From NCBI GenBank assembly GCA_002104905.1, contig MCFE01000280.1:1-64000 (forward strand): a stretch of DNA of 64,000 nt, in the 5' to 3' direction. A program made the translations under genes and the position numbers. Of this stretch, positions 42,811 through 54,141 are shown piece after piece. The stretch's first letter is position 1, and every line of letters begins with the position of its first letter. The notes beneath the pieces were generated by a model that worked only from the letters and a program-made list of their open reading frames with translations, searched no databases and had not been told where the DNA came from. This stretch comes from Basidiobolus meristosporus CBS 931.73. Its lineage: Eukaryota > Basidiobolomycota > Basidiobolomycetes > Basidiobolales > Basidiobolaceae.

Positions 42811-43886
42811 CAATGTCATTTGATATGTAAGGTTTAATATATAAAGCAAAGTATTGCCTTTTATTGCTTTGAAAGGTTGCTCTGTGGGTCTTATCTTTGG
42901 GCACAGCTGTAGTGCTTCAAAGACTGTACAGTGCTCCTTTGCTGTTACATTAGGAAATGGCTCTATCCTGGTCCCCAAGAAAAATAACATGGTCCAACAG
43001 GTGAAGCCAATTTGAATCAGTTATCAGGATCCTGCAGTGAGGCCATTATAGTGCCTGCAGCTTGGAATTCTTAACCCTTTTTACCCTCTTTTGGCAGAAT
43101 TGTGACCATGTTTGCTGATTTTACTGCAAAATAATGTAATAAACTTGGCAGCATTTTGACAGTCTTTTTGCAGAGCTTACATGGTATTCAGGCAGTCTTA
43201 ATGCAGTCTACATTAATCTGAACAGACCTAACCAGTCAATACATTTAACTGCCTTCTATGGTCAAAAACATGATATTGCTTAGACAGCCTTGATGTGCAT
43301 CTCTTTTGACATTATAACAGCTTTATAATTGCCTACAGCTAGTCCTGCATATTGCTGTCATACCAATTTACCAGTAAGTATTTCATTTTCTACCTCCACT
43401 GGTGCCTTTGATATATTCCACTGTGGAATCACACCTCTTTATTTGCTTGCCCACTACTATCATGGGTATTCCACACAGAGATTGAATTAAACAAAACTAT
43501 GGCCTCCTGCTTACTAACCTCTTTATATGCACACAGCTGCAGGAACTGAAACACTTCTATCACCCCTACTTTATGGCTTTTCAGTGTGATACTTGAAAAG
43601 CTGCCATAGACCTTCCCTATGAAAAATAACTTGGTCCTGCAGGTGGATCCCATCTGTATCAGCCATCATGATCCCATCAGGAGACCACTATAATACCAGC
43701 AGCTTGGAATTAATGACCATCTACATAATCTTATGACAGGATCACCACAGTGTTTGGCTAATTTTACAGCCAAATATAGTTGAAAAACATAATAGTATTT
43801 GTACAGTGTTTTGCCAAGGGTAGGATGGTATTGTGGCAGTCTTAGTGCATTCTACAACTACTTCAGTGGATCTAACTGGCCAGTAC
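42811..43886. repeat. Repeat-family copies between LTRs
   Basis: Two degenerate units (about 42811-43340 and 43380-43886) share order and text with 52230-52900: CAGGTGGATCC, CAGCAGCTTGGAATTAATG, GTGTTT-GCTAATTTTA, TTGCCAAGGGTA, GCAGTCTTAGTGCATTCTAC and TGGCCAGTACA blocks. No coding capacity is apparent; it may be a non-autonomous element or internal debris of a larger one. Confidence 0.5.
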
Positions 43887-44232
43887 AGTTGTAAGAGTCT
43901 TGGAGATATTGGAAGTGATTGGGAGGACATGTAGATTATGTAGTTTTCACTTAATGGTTTGTTGAATGTAAAAGTAGTATTTATATTTTTACATGGTTTT
44001 GACATAAAAGACATGTAGAATAGGTTAAGGAGGATTCAAGAGCATGTGTGCAAAGTTTTGGGCTGTTTGGACAACTTCAAGAATTTTATGTTCTGGATAC
44101 CTGGTATTTTGGTGAAAATATTCTACATAAATCTTGAGAAGAAATTTAGTCAGTATTCTCTAGGATTTGAAGGTAATGATCTAGTGACTAAGTGAGGTGA
44201 ATATTTAGGTGGAATTCCAAATTTTTACAACA
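43887..44232 (-). mobile_element. 3' LTR of Ty1/copia element A
   Basis: 346 bp. In element orientation the family LTR has 8-bp ends TGTTGTAA...TTACAACA; here the outer CA is mutated to TG. A purine-rich tract (GAGTGGGAG on the minus strand) lies just inside, at 44233-44241. Confidence 0.75.
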
Positions 44233-44243
44233 CTCCCACTCAG

Positions 44244-46155
44244 CTATATGCTCATACTGACTAGTCCTAATTTTGACCTAAGATATGCAAGCTTGTCTCT
44301 AGCTAATGGTTTAGTAGATATGTCTGCAATCATTTCATCTGAAGGACAGTAAACTAAGCTAACTAAGTTATTATCTATAGCTTTGCATATGTAATGATGT
44401 CTAATATATATGTGCTTAGTTCTAGCATGAAAAGTTGGATTTCTACCTAATTGTATACATCCTTGATTATCTTGAAATAAAGTATTAGGCATTTTCTGAC
44501 ATAGGCCTAAATCTGTAAAAAGCTTTCTTAGCCACTTTACTTCTTTTGTAGCTTTGCAGGCTGCCATATACTCTGCCTCTGTGGTAGAAAGTACTATGGT
44601 TGGTTGCTTTCTGGAATTTCATGAAATTGCTCCTTTACAGTACAGAAAGGTGTATCCTGTGGTGGAACTTCTGCCTTCCAAATTTTGTCCCCAATCAGCA
44701 TCAGAATATCCCACAAGATCTTTTTCTGAATTCTTATAAGTGTATCTTAAGCAGATATCAGCAGTTCTTTTTAGGTTTCCAAAAATCCGCTTAACTGCTG
44801 AAATATGATCAGATCCATAGTTCTGATTATATTGGCTGACTACTCCCACTGAGTATGAGATATCTTGACATGTTCCAAGCATGATATACATCAGACTGCC
44901 AACCATAGACTGATAAGGAAAGTCAGGGCTTTCAGATGGCACCAAGCTCTCTTGATTTGGTTGAGTTTTGACCAAGTTAAGGTTTGTCTCCATTGGGGTA
45001 GTTGCAAGTAAGCAGTCTTCCATTTGATACTCCTTTAGCATATCTTGAATATACTTGGATTGGCTTAGGGTGATGGTCTGGGTACTTCTGTCTATGGAGA
45101 ACTTTATCTGTAAGTAGTAACTGAGTCCTTGTAGATCAGATATCTTGAACTCTCTAGATAGGCTGGATTCAGTCTCCTCCAATGTTGCTAGATTTTTGGT
45201 GGCTATAATAAGATCATCCACATATAGAGCTAATACAACTGAATTTGCTCTATCTGGCTTATGGTATTTACTCTAGTCAGCATTACTCCTTTTGAAACTC
45301 ACAGATATCAAACAAGAATCTCTCTTGCAATTCCAGGCTCTTGGTGATTGTTTGAGACCATATAGAGACTGTTAAAGCTTGCAGACCAAATGGGGGTTAT
45401 CTTAGTCAGCAAACCCATCAGGCTGGTCCATATGCATGTCCTCAGCAAGTTCTCCAATCAAAAATCCAGCTGTGACATCCATCTGATGAGTAAAAAACTT
45501 ATATTTGGCTGCAATAGCCAATATTAATCTGATGGAATTGAACTTGGCTACCAGTGCAAAGGTCTCAGTATAGTCAAGTCCTTTTGTTTGAGAGTATCCT
45601 TTGGCCACAAGTCTTGCTTTGTATCTTTCAGTTGTACCATCAGCCTTGTATTTTGTCTTGAATACCCACCTGTATCCAATTGATACTTGGTAGATTGGTA
45701 ATTTGACCAAGTCCCAAGTATGATTTTCTGTCATGGCCTGATATTCCGCAGCCATTGCAGATCTCCAAAACTTTGTCTGAGGGCTATCTAGGGCCTCATT
45801 CACAGTCTGGGGCACATCAATATGGACTGAATAGGCATAGGCTAAGTTTGTACCCTCATTGATACAGTAATTTGGGTTATGTCTTGTCTGATTGAATCTC
45901 TGGGCATTTGATACTGGAATGATTGCTTCTGGGATATTCCTGGGCACTGATTCAGGCTGAATCACAGTTGTTGAGTCCTCTGGAGTGAAAAAATTTTCAT
46001 TGCTTTGCTCTGTATCAATCCTGACCATTGGTGGACTTGAGATCAGATTTTTGTCATCATCGGATGTCATTTTTTGTGAAAATTTTGAATTTCATAAAAC
46101 AACACATCCCTGAACTTGATCAGCTTCTTTGCTTTGGTATTGTAGAGTCTAAGAC
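44244..46155 (-). pseudogene. Copia element A: reverse transcriptase and RNase H region
   Basis: Frames 45402-46070, 44619-45221 and 44244-44567 give, in order, the start of the RT (W-V-F-K-T-K...Y-K-A-R-L-V-A-K-G-Y-S-Q, then Q-M-D-V-T), the Y-V-D-D catalytic box near 45225, and the RNase H end (A-D-I-S-T-K-P-L near the C-terminus), characteristic of Ty1/copia pol. Frameshifts and stops separate the three. The copy lacks integrase, protease, gag and the 5' LTR: it breaks off near 46150 inside the integrase-RT linker and abuts element B. Confidence 0.8.
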
Positions 46156-46165
46156 TCTTACAACA

Positions 46166-47548
46166 TAAAAGGCTTTCTTAACTGCATTGCTTCTTTTGTA
46201 GCTTCACAGGCTCCCATATACTCTGCCTCTGTGGTAGAGAGTGCTACAGTTGGTGGCTTTCTTGAATTCCATGAAACTGCTCCTTCACAGCAAAGAAAGG
46301 TGTATTCTGTGGTGTATCTTCTGTCTTCCAAGTATTGTCCCCAATCAGCATCAGAATATCCCACAAGATCATGTTCTGAATCAATTTAAGTATATCTTAG
46401 GCAGATATCAGCCGCTCCTATTAGGTATCTAAAAATCTGCTCAACTGCTGCAACATGATAAGATCCATATTTCTGAATATGTTGGCTAACAGCTCCAACT
46501 GAATATGAGATATCTGGACATGTTCCAGCATGATATACATCAGACTGCTAGCCATATATTGATCAGGAAAGTCAGGGCTTTCAGATGGCACCAAGCACTC
46601 TTGACTTGATTGAGTTTGGACCAAGTTAAGGTTAGTAAAGCTGGATTTGCTTTATCTGGCTTATAGTATATACTATAGTCAGGATTACTACTTTTGAAAC
46701 TCAAGAATTCCAAACAAGAATCTCTCTTGTAATTCCAGGATCTTTGTGGTTGTCTGAGACCATAGAGAGATTTTTAAGCTTGCAGACCAAACAGGGGTTA
46801 TCTTGGTCAACAAACCCATCTGGCTGGTCCATATAAACATCCTCATCAAGTTGTCCACTCAGATATGCAGTTTTTACATCCATTTAGTGTATAAAAAACT
46901 TATATTGGGCCACAATAGCCAATTTCAATCTAATGGAATTAAACTTGGCTACCGGGGCAAAGGTCTCAGTATAGTCAAATCCTTTTGCTTAAGAGTATCC
47001 TTTGGCCACAAGTCTTGCTTTGTATCTTTCAATTGTACCAGCAGCCTTGTATTTTGTCTTGAAGATCCATCTGCATCCAGTTGATTTTTGGTTGATTGGT
47101 TATTTGACTAAGTCCCAAGTTTGCCTTTGCATTAGGGCCTGATATTCCTCAGTCATTGCAGATCTCCACAACTTTGTCTGAAGGCTATTGAGGGCCTCAT
47201 TCACAGTCTGGGGCTCATCAATATGGACTGAATAGGCATAGGCTACGTTTGTACCCTCCTTGATAGGGTAATGTGGACTTTTTATTGTCTGGTTAGATCT
47301 CCTGGCATGTGACTCTGGAATGCTCACTTCTAGTATATTCCTAGGCACTAATTCAGGCTGAGCCACAACTATAGAGTCCTCTGAAGTGAAAAAATTTCAT
47401 TGTTTTGCTCTGATTAAATTCTACTATTAGTGGACTTGGGATCAGGTTTTTGTCATCATCTAAAGTCATTTCTTGTGAAAATTTTGAATTTTCATAAAAC
47501 TGCACATCCCTGGACTTGATTAGCTTCTTTGCTTTGGTATTGTAGAGT
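46166..47548 (-). pseudogene. Copia element B: RT/RNase H remnant
   Basis: Pieces of RT and RNase H (G-Y-S-D-A-D-W-G and S-T-T-E-A-E-Y in 46158-46364; L-M-Y-I-M-L in 46421-46624) are homologous to element A. About 250 bp containing the Y-V-D-D box are deleted near 46635. The 47353-47646 frame carries the linker between integrase and RT. Confidence 0.7.
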
Positions 47549-47552
47549 CCAT

Positions 47553-48623
47553 TGTGGTGGTGTATAAGTCCAAGGGAGAGATACGTCCAACACTTCTCAA
47601 GTGTTTTGTGTGTGGGGTGTTCACTGGGTGCAATAACCTCTGGCAAAAGCTTGCTAGGAATACTTGGGTTCTGTCTCTAATCTAATGTGAAGGGGAATAA
47701 AGCCACAAGCTTGTCAAGGGAAAACTATTGAGCTACAATCCCCAACTTAGTTGGCGTCTTAACAAAAGTATGTGCTGGGTTCAGCGTCCTTTGAGATGAC
47801 AATGTACTAAAGCTTCCAAAGTCAAAACAACTGTAAACTCCACCAGCAGGGACTTGATAAGAATGCAGCTTTGGTCAATAGTTACAAAGACAGAAAAGTA
47901 TCTTTGCCTGTACAAGAACAAACTTGGGAAAGAATCAAATATAATAAAAGATACCTACTCTGAGTATTCCTCACAAGTAGTGCCTCCAAGGTCAGTTGGC
48001 TTTCAGTGCAGTTTCCTGGGAGTGTCCTGTGGTCTAGGGTTGGAAGTTCAGGTAGTAGCAGGTAGCAGTGATCACACTAATCAACAAGTCGGTATATTGA
48101 TAAAAGGGATGATGATTTATTGTTGAGGGATAGCCTCCCTTATATACTTTTCTCACTGGCTAAGTGATTACTAATCATGGTGTTCCAGAAGGTTCCGGAG
48201 ATCAATAGAAATCTTAATGACATCAGAATGACCTAAGAATGTTCCAAGTAGGTGCCGGAAGGTTCTAAGAGGCACAACACATCCAACCAATCAGGAATCA
48301 GTATTCTGAAACCTGTGTAACATGGGGATACCATATATGGTATGGAAATGGTAGGGATGGTGACACGGGCTGATCAAGTGTCACGGGTACTGGCGCGGGT
48401 ACTTGCCTAATATAGAAGTACTTATAGCTAGTAATCTTACATAAAGTGAGAGGTAACTTATGCAATAAGGTAAGCAGGTGTGATAGTCAACCGGCTTATG
48501 GGATAGTACTGATTGGGTAAGACAAATGGGATAAAACTAAAATAAGTGTAGTAGAGATATAGTGAAGTAGAAAATAAGGGAATGAGCACATCTGTCAGTG
48601 GGTGTCACTGTCACCCCACTACA
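47553..48623 (-). mobile_element. Nested solo LTR-like insertion 1 (1,071 bp, TSD CCAT)
   Basis: The insertion has TG...CA ends (minus: TGTAGTGGGG ... CACCACCACA) and is flanked by CCAT at 47549-47552 and 48624-48627; the flanks rejoin to the copia frame seen in element D. Read on the minus strand it has TATATAAGG (48138-48146) with clustered heat-shock-type motifs upstream at 48183-48200, 48237-48244 and 48258-48265. It has no coding capacity and keeps more CpG than the copia DNA around it, so it is younger. Confidence 0.7.
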
Positions 48624-48627
48624 CCAT

Positions 48628-50154
48628 ATGCTTGATTCTCTTGGCAGTAGCTCAAAAATATGCATTTACACTTCTTAGCTCAAGTTTTGATTGATTCCCA
48701 GGGGGTTTCTTGGCATAGGCTGTACACCCAAATATTGTTAGATGTTCTGCACTTGGTGTGTACTCATACCATGCTTCAAATGGAGTAGAACCACATGGTA
48801 TTTTGCTATAACTCCTATTTTAAGGTGTACGGCTGTGGCAACTGATTCCACCCAAAAATCTTAGAATATTTTTGATCATGGATCATAGATCTTGCCATAT
48901 TAGTTATTGATCTGTTTGCACAATCTGCTGCTCCATTTTGCTGTGTGGAGTATGGTACAGTAGTCTCTTGCTTTAACCCCTGTATTTGCAGAAATGGATG
49001 AAGAGTTTTGAGGTATACTCTCCACCATTGTCAGAGCATATTTTCTTGCTTTTTTCACCAGTTTCTCTCTCCACCATGGCTTTAAACTCCCTGAGCTCAG
49101 ACAGAGCCTCTTCCTTTCTCTCCACAAAGTATACCCATGTGTATCTTGTATAATTATCAATCAAAGTGATTGAATACTCCATCCCACCTAAGGATAAATT
49201 TTGCATAGGTTCACCCAAATGTGTGTGAATTAACTCTAATTTGTTCTTAGTTCTGATTAACCTGGAGATGTTGAACAGTGGTCTGGTTTGTTTCCCATAT
49301 ATGCAGGCTTTACAGTACTCCAAACTAGCTGGAGGATCAACTTTTACTCCAGAAATTAGCTGATCTTTGATCATTTTGCATAAGTAATCACAATTGATGT
49401 GCCCAAATCTCCTGTGCCAAAGCATTGGTATTTCTTCATTTGAGTTACTTATACTGGTTTCCAAATATGATGGAATATAGGTCAACCTGTATAGATTCTG
49501 ATCTCTGATACCCAAAGCAATACAGGAACCATTTTGATCAGTGATCCTGAATCCAGAAATGTCAAAGATGAAACTGAGTCCTTCTGCTGTGGCCTTGCTT
49601 ACAGATAGCAGGTTCCTGGCTACTTCTTGTGCATAGAGTACTTCTCTAAAAGTCAGTGTATGGCTTCCTTCACTGCTTCTAAGGTTTACTTATATAGTTC
49701 CTTCCCCTACTGCATCAAGTGTTGTATTTTCACCCATGAGAACCTTCTTAATTGGAATTTCTTGGTACTGGGTAAAAGTTCTTTTTGGTGTGTAAAGTGC
49801 TGAGATGCTCCAGGATCAATAAACCATGTCTGAGAATCCTGGTTTGTGGTCAACTTTAGTGCAGAGATGAATAGTCTATCTTCAGTTGTTGTAGCATTTG
49901 CATATTCAGGTTTTTTCTGATAACTATCTCTCTTTTCAAAGCACCAGTCTGATGCATGTCCTTTCCTTTTGCAGTAGTTACAAAACAGATTGCAATAGCC
50001 TTTTAATGGTCTTGGGTATCTCCTTTATTGGTTATCATTGCTTATTAAGGCATTTTCTTCTTCTTTCTTATTGGCGCTTTATTTCCTTAATTTTCATCCA
50101 TGGGCCTTCTATATATGTAATCTAAGGTCAAATCTTCAGATCTGGACACTAGGG
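48628..50154 (-). pseudogene. Copia element B: zinc knuckle, protease and integrase remnant
   Basis: From the 5' side: a CCHC zinc knuckle C-N-Y-C-K-R-K-G-H-x4-C near 49950-49990, a protease motif near 49825 reading Asp-Pro-Gly-Ala-Ser instead of Asp-Ser-Gly-Ala-Ser, the pre-integrase His/Cys block L-W-H-R-R-F-G-H-I-N...C-K-A-C (about 49300-49430), and the integrase core with C-S-D-N-G-G-E-Y near 49030. The first integrase Asp (Ser-Asp in element D) is His here. Frameshifts are present. Confidence 0.75.
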
Positions 50155-50159
50155 CTGAT

Positions 50160-50857
50160 TGTTGTGCATCAACATTTAAAACTTAGCCAATTTTACTCCG
50201 TTTGAAAATCTAGTACCCTAACTGATTTTCCCTAACCCAAACATAACAAATCCCAGTTACAGTTTATTTTATCCCACCTCTGAATCTATTTTTAGCTATC
50301 ACACCTGATCTATTTTCAAATGGTCATTACGTTATCAACCTATTTGCCAAGCCTTCCCAGGTGATTAGTCATCTGAGATCTATCCAACCACTGTGCAGTT
50401 GCCAAGACATCAGTTGATTAATGATGTAATTTTCATTTATCTTATGCACCTATGAACACCCAAATTGATTTCAATCAATCCAGTCCCTTGGCGCTTTCTA
50501 ATTCAACTTGATCAGAAAAGTATAAATAAAGTTTACTGAACCTTTTGGTTTAGTGTGTGTCTCAACAAAATTAAGATTCTGTCTCAGCAAAAATTAGAAT
50601 CCAACAATTCTGTTCTAGTTTCTATCCAAGCCTAGTATATCTAGCACTCCAAAGAACACCAAGCCTAGCCTGCCTAGCAAACAAAATATCATTGTCTTTA
50701 TAGCCAACCCAGTTATATCCAAGACCAATATTAGATCAGAATCTTTCTGCTAATATTTCTGCCATTCTCTGACAATTCTAAGATTCTGCACTTAATTGTC
50801 CCTTTGGTTCAGTTAAACCATTCAAGAGTTTTATTACACTTTCTCTTTGATACAACA
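50160..50857 (+). mobile_element. Nested solo LTR insertion 2 (698 bp, TSD CTGAT)
   Basis: It starts TGTTGTGC and ends ATACAACA, with matching ends TGTTGT/ACAACA, and is flanked by the perfect 5-bp duplication CTGAT at 50155-50159 and 50858-50862. Without it the flanks join into the gag sequence seen uninterrupted at 56270-56290. On the plus strand it has TATAAATAAAG near 50522-50532. It is unlike the copia LTRs of this window, so it belongs to another family. Confidence 0.8.
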
Positions 50858-50862
50858 CTGAT

Positions 50863-51350
50863 ACAAGGCCCCAAAACTTGTCTGTCAGGCTATTCAGGAT
50901 GGTAACTATCACATCCTCATCAGTAGTTGGTATGCCCACAGATTCCATTTCATTTACCAGCAGGATAATTCTGTAAATTAGATTTTTCATTTCTTCTCCT
51001 GGCTGCATCTTTGTAGTAAGATATTTTTGTCTCAGATACATTTTCTTAGCAGCTGAACATGACTGGCAGATGTCTTCTAATGCCTTCCAGGTATTTTTTA
51101 TTGTTTTTGCTATCAAGCATTGAATAAGCAGTGTATTTCTAACCATAAGATAATTACAGTCAATGGCACTTTGTTGTTTCTTCTGCTACCTTAAGGCGTC
51201 CTCTCCCATGTTTTTAGGAGGGCACTCTTCTCCCATGACAATATCCCAAAGGCCTCTTTGTTGTAGCAGCATCTTCATCTTCACCTTCCTCACTTGGTAG
51301 TTGGATCCATCCAACTTTTCAGCAGAGGGAAAATTTCAATAATAACAGTG
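50863..51350 (-). pseudogene. Copia element B: gag remnant
   Basis: The minus frame 50863-51146 encodes a UBN2/gag-type domain: W-K-A-L-E-D, the K-M-Y-L-R-Q-K helix, M-x-P-G-E-E-M and the T-I-L-N-S-L end. It is homologous to 56213-56551. The 5' part of gag is out of frame. Confidence 0.7.
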
Positions 51351-51378
51351 GTAGACATTGCAGAGAGTGACAGCTTGG

Positions 51379-51390
51379 GGCTCATAACCT
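51379..51390 (-). promoter_or_regulatory. Primer-binding site of copia element B
   Basis: The plus strand reads GGGCTCATAACC next to the LTR end, the same as at 56798-56809 in element D. This equals the anticodon arm of initiator tRNA-Met, as in half-tRNA priming of Drosophila copia. Confidence 0.6.
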
Positions 51391-51739
51391 GCGGTAAGAG
51401 TCTTGGAGATATTTGAAGCAATTTGAGAGGACAAGTAGATTATGTGTTTTTCACCCAATGAAATATTGAATGTACAGGTAGCGTTTATACTTTTACATGG
51501 TCATGGCATTACAAACATGTAAAATAGGTTGAAAAAGGTCTCAAGAGCATGTGTGCAAGTCTGGGGCTGTTTGGACAACTTTGAAAATTTTCATGTTATG
51601 GGTGCCTGGTATTTTAATCAGAATATACTAAGTAAATCCCAACCAGGAGTTTGGTTAGTATACTCTAGGATCTAAAGGTAATGATCTAAGAGACTAAGTT
51701 ACATGAACTTTTAGGTGTAATTACAAATTTTTACAACAT
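51390..51739 (-). mobile_element. 5' LTR of copia element B
   Basis: 350 bp, bounded inside by the primer-binding site and outside by TAGGTG. About 85% similar by eye to the 3' LTR of element A. Confidence 0.75.
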
Positions 51740-53095
51740 AGGTGTCTCCATGCACATATCTGCTCTCAGTATTTGCTAACTCTCCCTGGCTGTCCCTCAT
51801 GTGTCAACTCATCACATCCATCATGGACTTGAATGTTATACTCTTAATGAGATTGGGATATGGCAGTACATGCAACTTGACCTGTCTTCCTATCTTGCCA
51901 CACATATGCTCCATAGGAAACTCCTAAAAGGTGAAGTAAGGTCCAATATTTTCATCATACCAAGCAGGATGGAGTAGAAAATGGATACAGTAGCAGCAGA
52001 GATCTATATGCTCAGCTTTATGTTTGTAGTATAAATGCTCAATGCCGGTCACAAACTCTTTGCACAAAAGCTGTAAATGAGCAGGTTAGTATTGGTGATC
52101 CACTTCTGGATAAATATTCCTACAATGTCCATATTTGACTCCCAATGCTTCCAATGTACTCTTGGCAGAAATGGCTTCAATAGGCCACTTGAATAAATAT
52201 AAATCCAGTTCATCAAGTCCTTGCACTTGTATTGTTTCATATGTATATCAGTGTTGACTGGAGCTTGTGACCCTATGCAAAATAGTTTGGTCATGCAGGT
52301 GGATCCAATCCAGATCCACCATCAAGATCCCATCAGAAGACTGCTATAATACAAGCAGCTTGGAGTTAATGGCCATCTGCAGAATCTGGTAATAGTAGCA
52401 CAACAGTGTTTTGCTAATTTTATAGCCAAATAAAGTCAATAAAATGGAATGGTGTTTGTACAGTGTTTTGCCAAGGGTAGAATGGTATTGTAGCAGTCTT
52501 AGTGCATTCTACAGCTATTTGAGTGGATTTAACTGGCCAGTACATCCAATTGTCTTATAAGGCAAAACACTTGATGGTGTTTTGACAGCCTCATTACAAG
52601 CTATTGATGGCATTATATGGGCAGTATGGTGGCCTACAGCTAGTTTTGTATAATGCTACTGTACCAATTTACCAAATGGTATTTCCTTTTTCTACATCCC
52701 CATGCACATTTGTATTTTCACTGTAGAATAACCGCACTTTTTTTGCTTACCCACTACTACCTTGGGTATTCCACATATAGTTCAGATCAAAGAATACTAT
52801 GGCCTACTGCTTATTAGCCTCTACAAACACACACACCTGCCACAATTAACATACTTATATTACCTCTACTAGCAAATGGATAGTGTAACAGCAGAAATCT
52901 ATGTGTTCAGCTTTATGTTTGTAGTATTGCCACTCAAATTCTGTGACAAGATCTTTGTACAAAAGCTGTAAATGCGCCAAGTTGGCTTTGGTGATTCACT
53001 TCTGGATAAATATTCCTACAATGTCCATGTTTGATTCCCAATGCTTCCAATGTACTCTTGGCAGAAATGGCTTCCAAAGGCCACTTGAATAAATA
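51740..53095. repeat. Repeat-family units
   Basis: The text at 52050-52200 recurs at 52930-53090 (GGATAAATATTCCTACAATG, CTTCCAATGTACTCTTGGCA, GGCCACTTGAATAAATA), a spacing of about 885 bp. The part 52230-52900 resembles 42811-43886. The second unit is interrupted by the foldback element. Confidence 0.6.
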
Positions 53096-53823
53096 GACTT
53101 GTTCTGTTGGATAGTGCCACATTGAGCCAGGAGTGCCAATTGATGCCATAGCATGCCAGGGAGGCCAAGCAAGCCTATACTAGGCCACAGAGTATGAAAC
53201 ATAGCTCAGCATCTTCATGCAAAGCAGCCCCTGTGCTTCACCCATTTTGTTGGAGAAAATCCATTTTTTGACCTTTTTTGGATCAATGTTGTGCAGAATG
53301 TGTAAGAGTACAGAAGGACTGAAGACATGCATCTGGTACTCAATACCCATGGCACTCTGAATCTATCTTCTGTAGCTAGTATCATGTCACAAAAATGAAT
53401 GACACTATCTTTGTCCACTGGTACTATCAGGCACTATATGTAACTATTAGCCCTAGAGTAAGACCTATACAAAGCACATACAGTTCCTGATAGTACCAGT
53501 GGACCAAGATAGTGCCATTCATTTTTGTGACATGATACTAGCTACAGGAGATAGATTCAGAGTGCCATGGGTATTGAGTACCAGATGAATGTCTTCAGTC
53601 CTTTGTGCTCTTACACATCCTGCACAACATTGATGCAGAAAAAAAGGTCAAAAAATGGATTTTTTCCAACACAATGGGTGAAACACAGGGGCTGCTTTGC
53701 ATGAGCATGCAGAGCTATGTTTCACACTCTGTGGCCAAGTATAGGCTAGCTTGGCCTCCCTGGCACACTATGACATCATTTGGCACTCATGGCTCAATGT
53801 GGCACTATCCAACAGAACAACTC
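53096..53823. mobile_element. Foldback (long inverted repeat) element
   Basis: 728 bp made of two arms, 53096-53431 and 53486-53823, that are near-perfect reverse complements, around a 54-bp spacer. Outer ends read GACTTGTTCTGTTGG and CCAACAGAACAACTC. It sits in a repeat unit whose uninterrupted form is seen at 52190-52230. There is no transposase, so it looks like a non-autonomous foldback or MITE-like DNA transposon. The arms would form a strong hairpin RNA if transcribed. Confidence 0.8.
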
Positions 53824-54006
53824 TAATATATATCCAGCTCATCCAGCCCCTGCACTTGTAATGTTGCCTCTGCACATGAATGTTAATTGGAGCCTGTGAG
53901 AAGTACTTAGGGTGGCACATACTCCAAGATATCTGGCCAATTCTTTCAAATTTTACTGGTATCTCAAAGGGCTCATTCAGCTAGAAATGCCTCATGTACA
54001 ACTTCA
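53824..54006. repeat. Remainder of the interrupted repeat unit
   Basis: The text from 53830 (CCAGCTCATCCAGCCCCTGC) continues the unit seen at 52203-52260, then gives way to copia sequence near 54000. Confidence 0.5.
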
Positions 54007-54141
54007 TCCCATCAGCCTGGCTCATATACACATCCTCATAAAGTTCTCCATACAAAAATGCAGTTTTTGCATCCATTTGATGAATAAAAAACTTATTTTT
54101 GGCTGCAATAGCCAAAATTAATCTGATGGAATTAAACTTGG

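Larger units (their letters stand above)
46166..51739 (-). mobile_element. Ty1/copia element B, interrupted by two nested insertions
   Basis: Minus-strand order from the 5' end: LTR (51390-51739), primer-binding site (51379-51390), gag, zinc knuckle, protease, integrase, RT and partial RNase H, truncated at 46166 inside RNase H. It is split at 50160-50857 and at 47553-48623 by younger LTR-like insertions with target duplications. All coding parts are broken. Confidence 0.75.
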
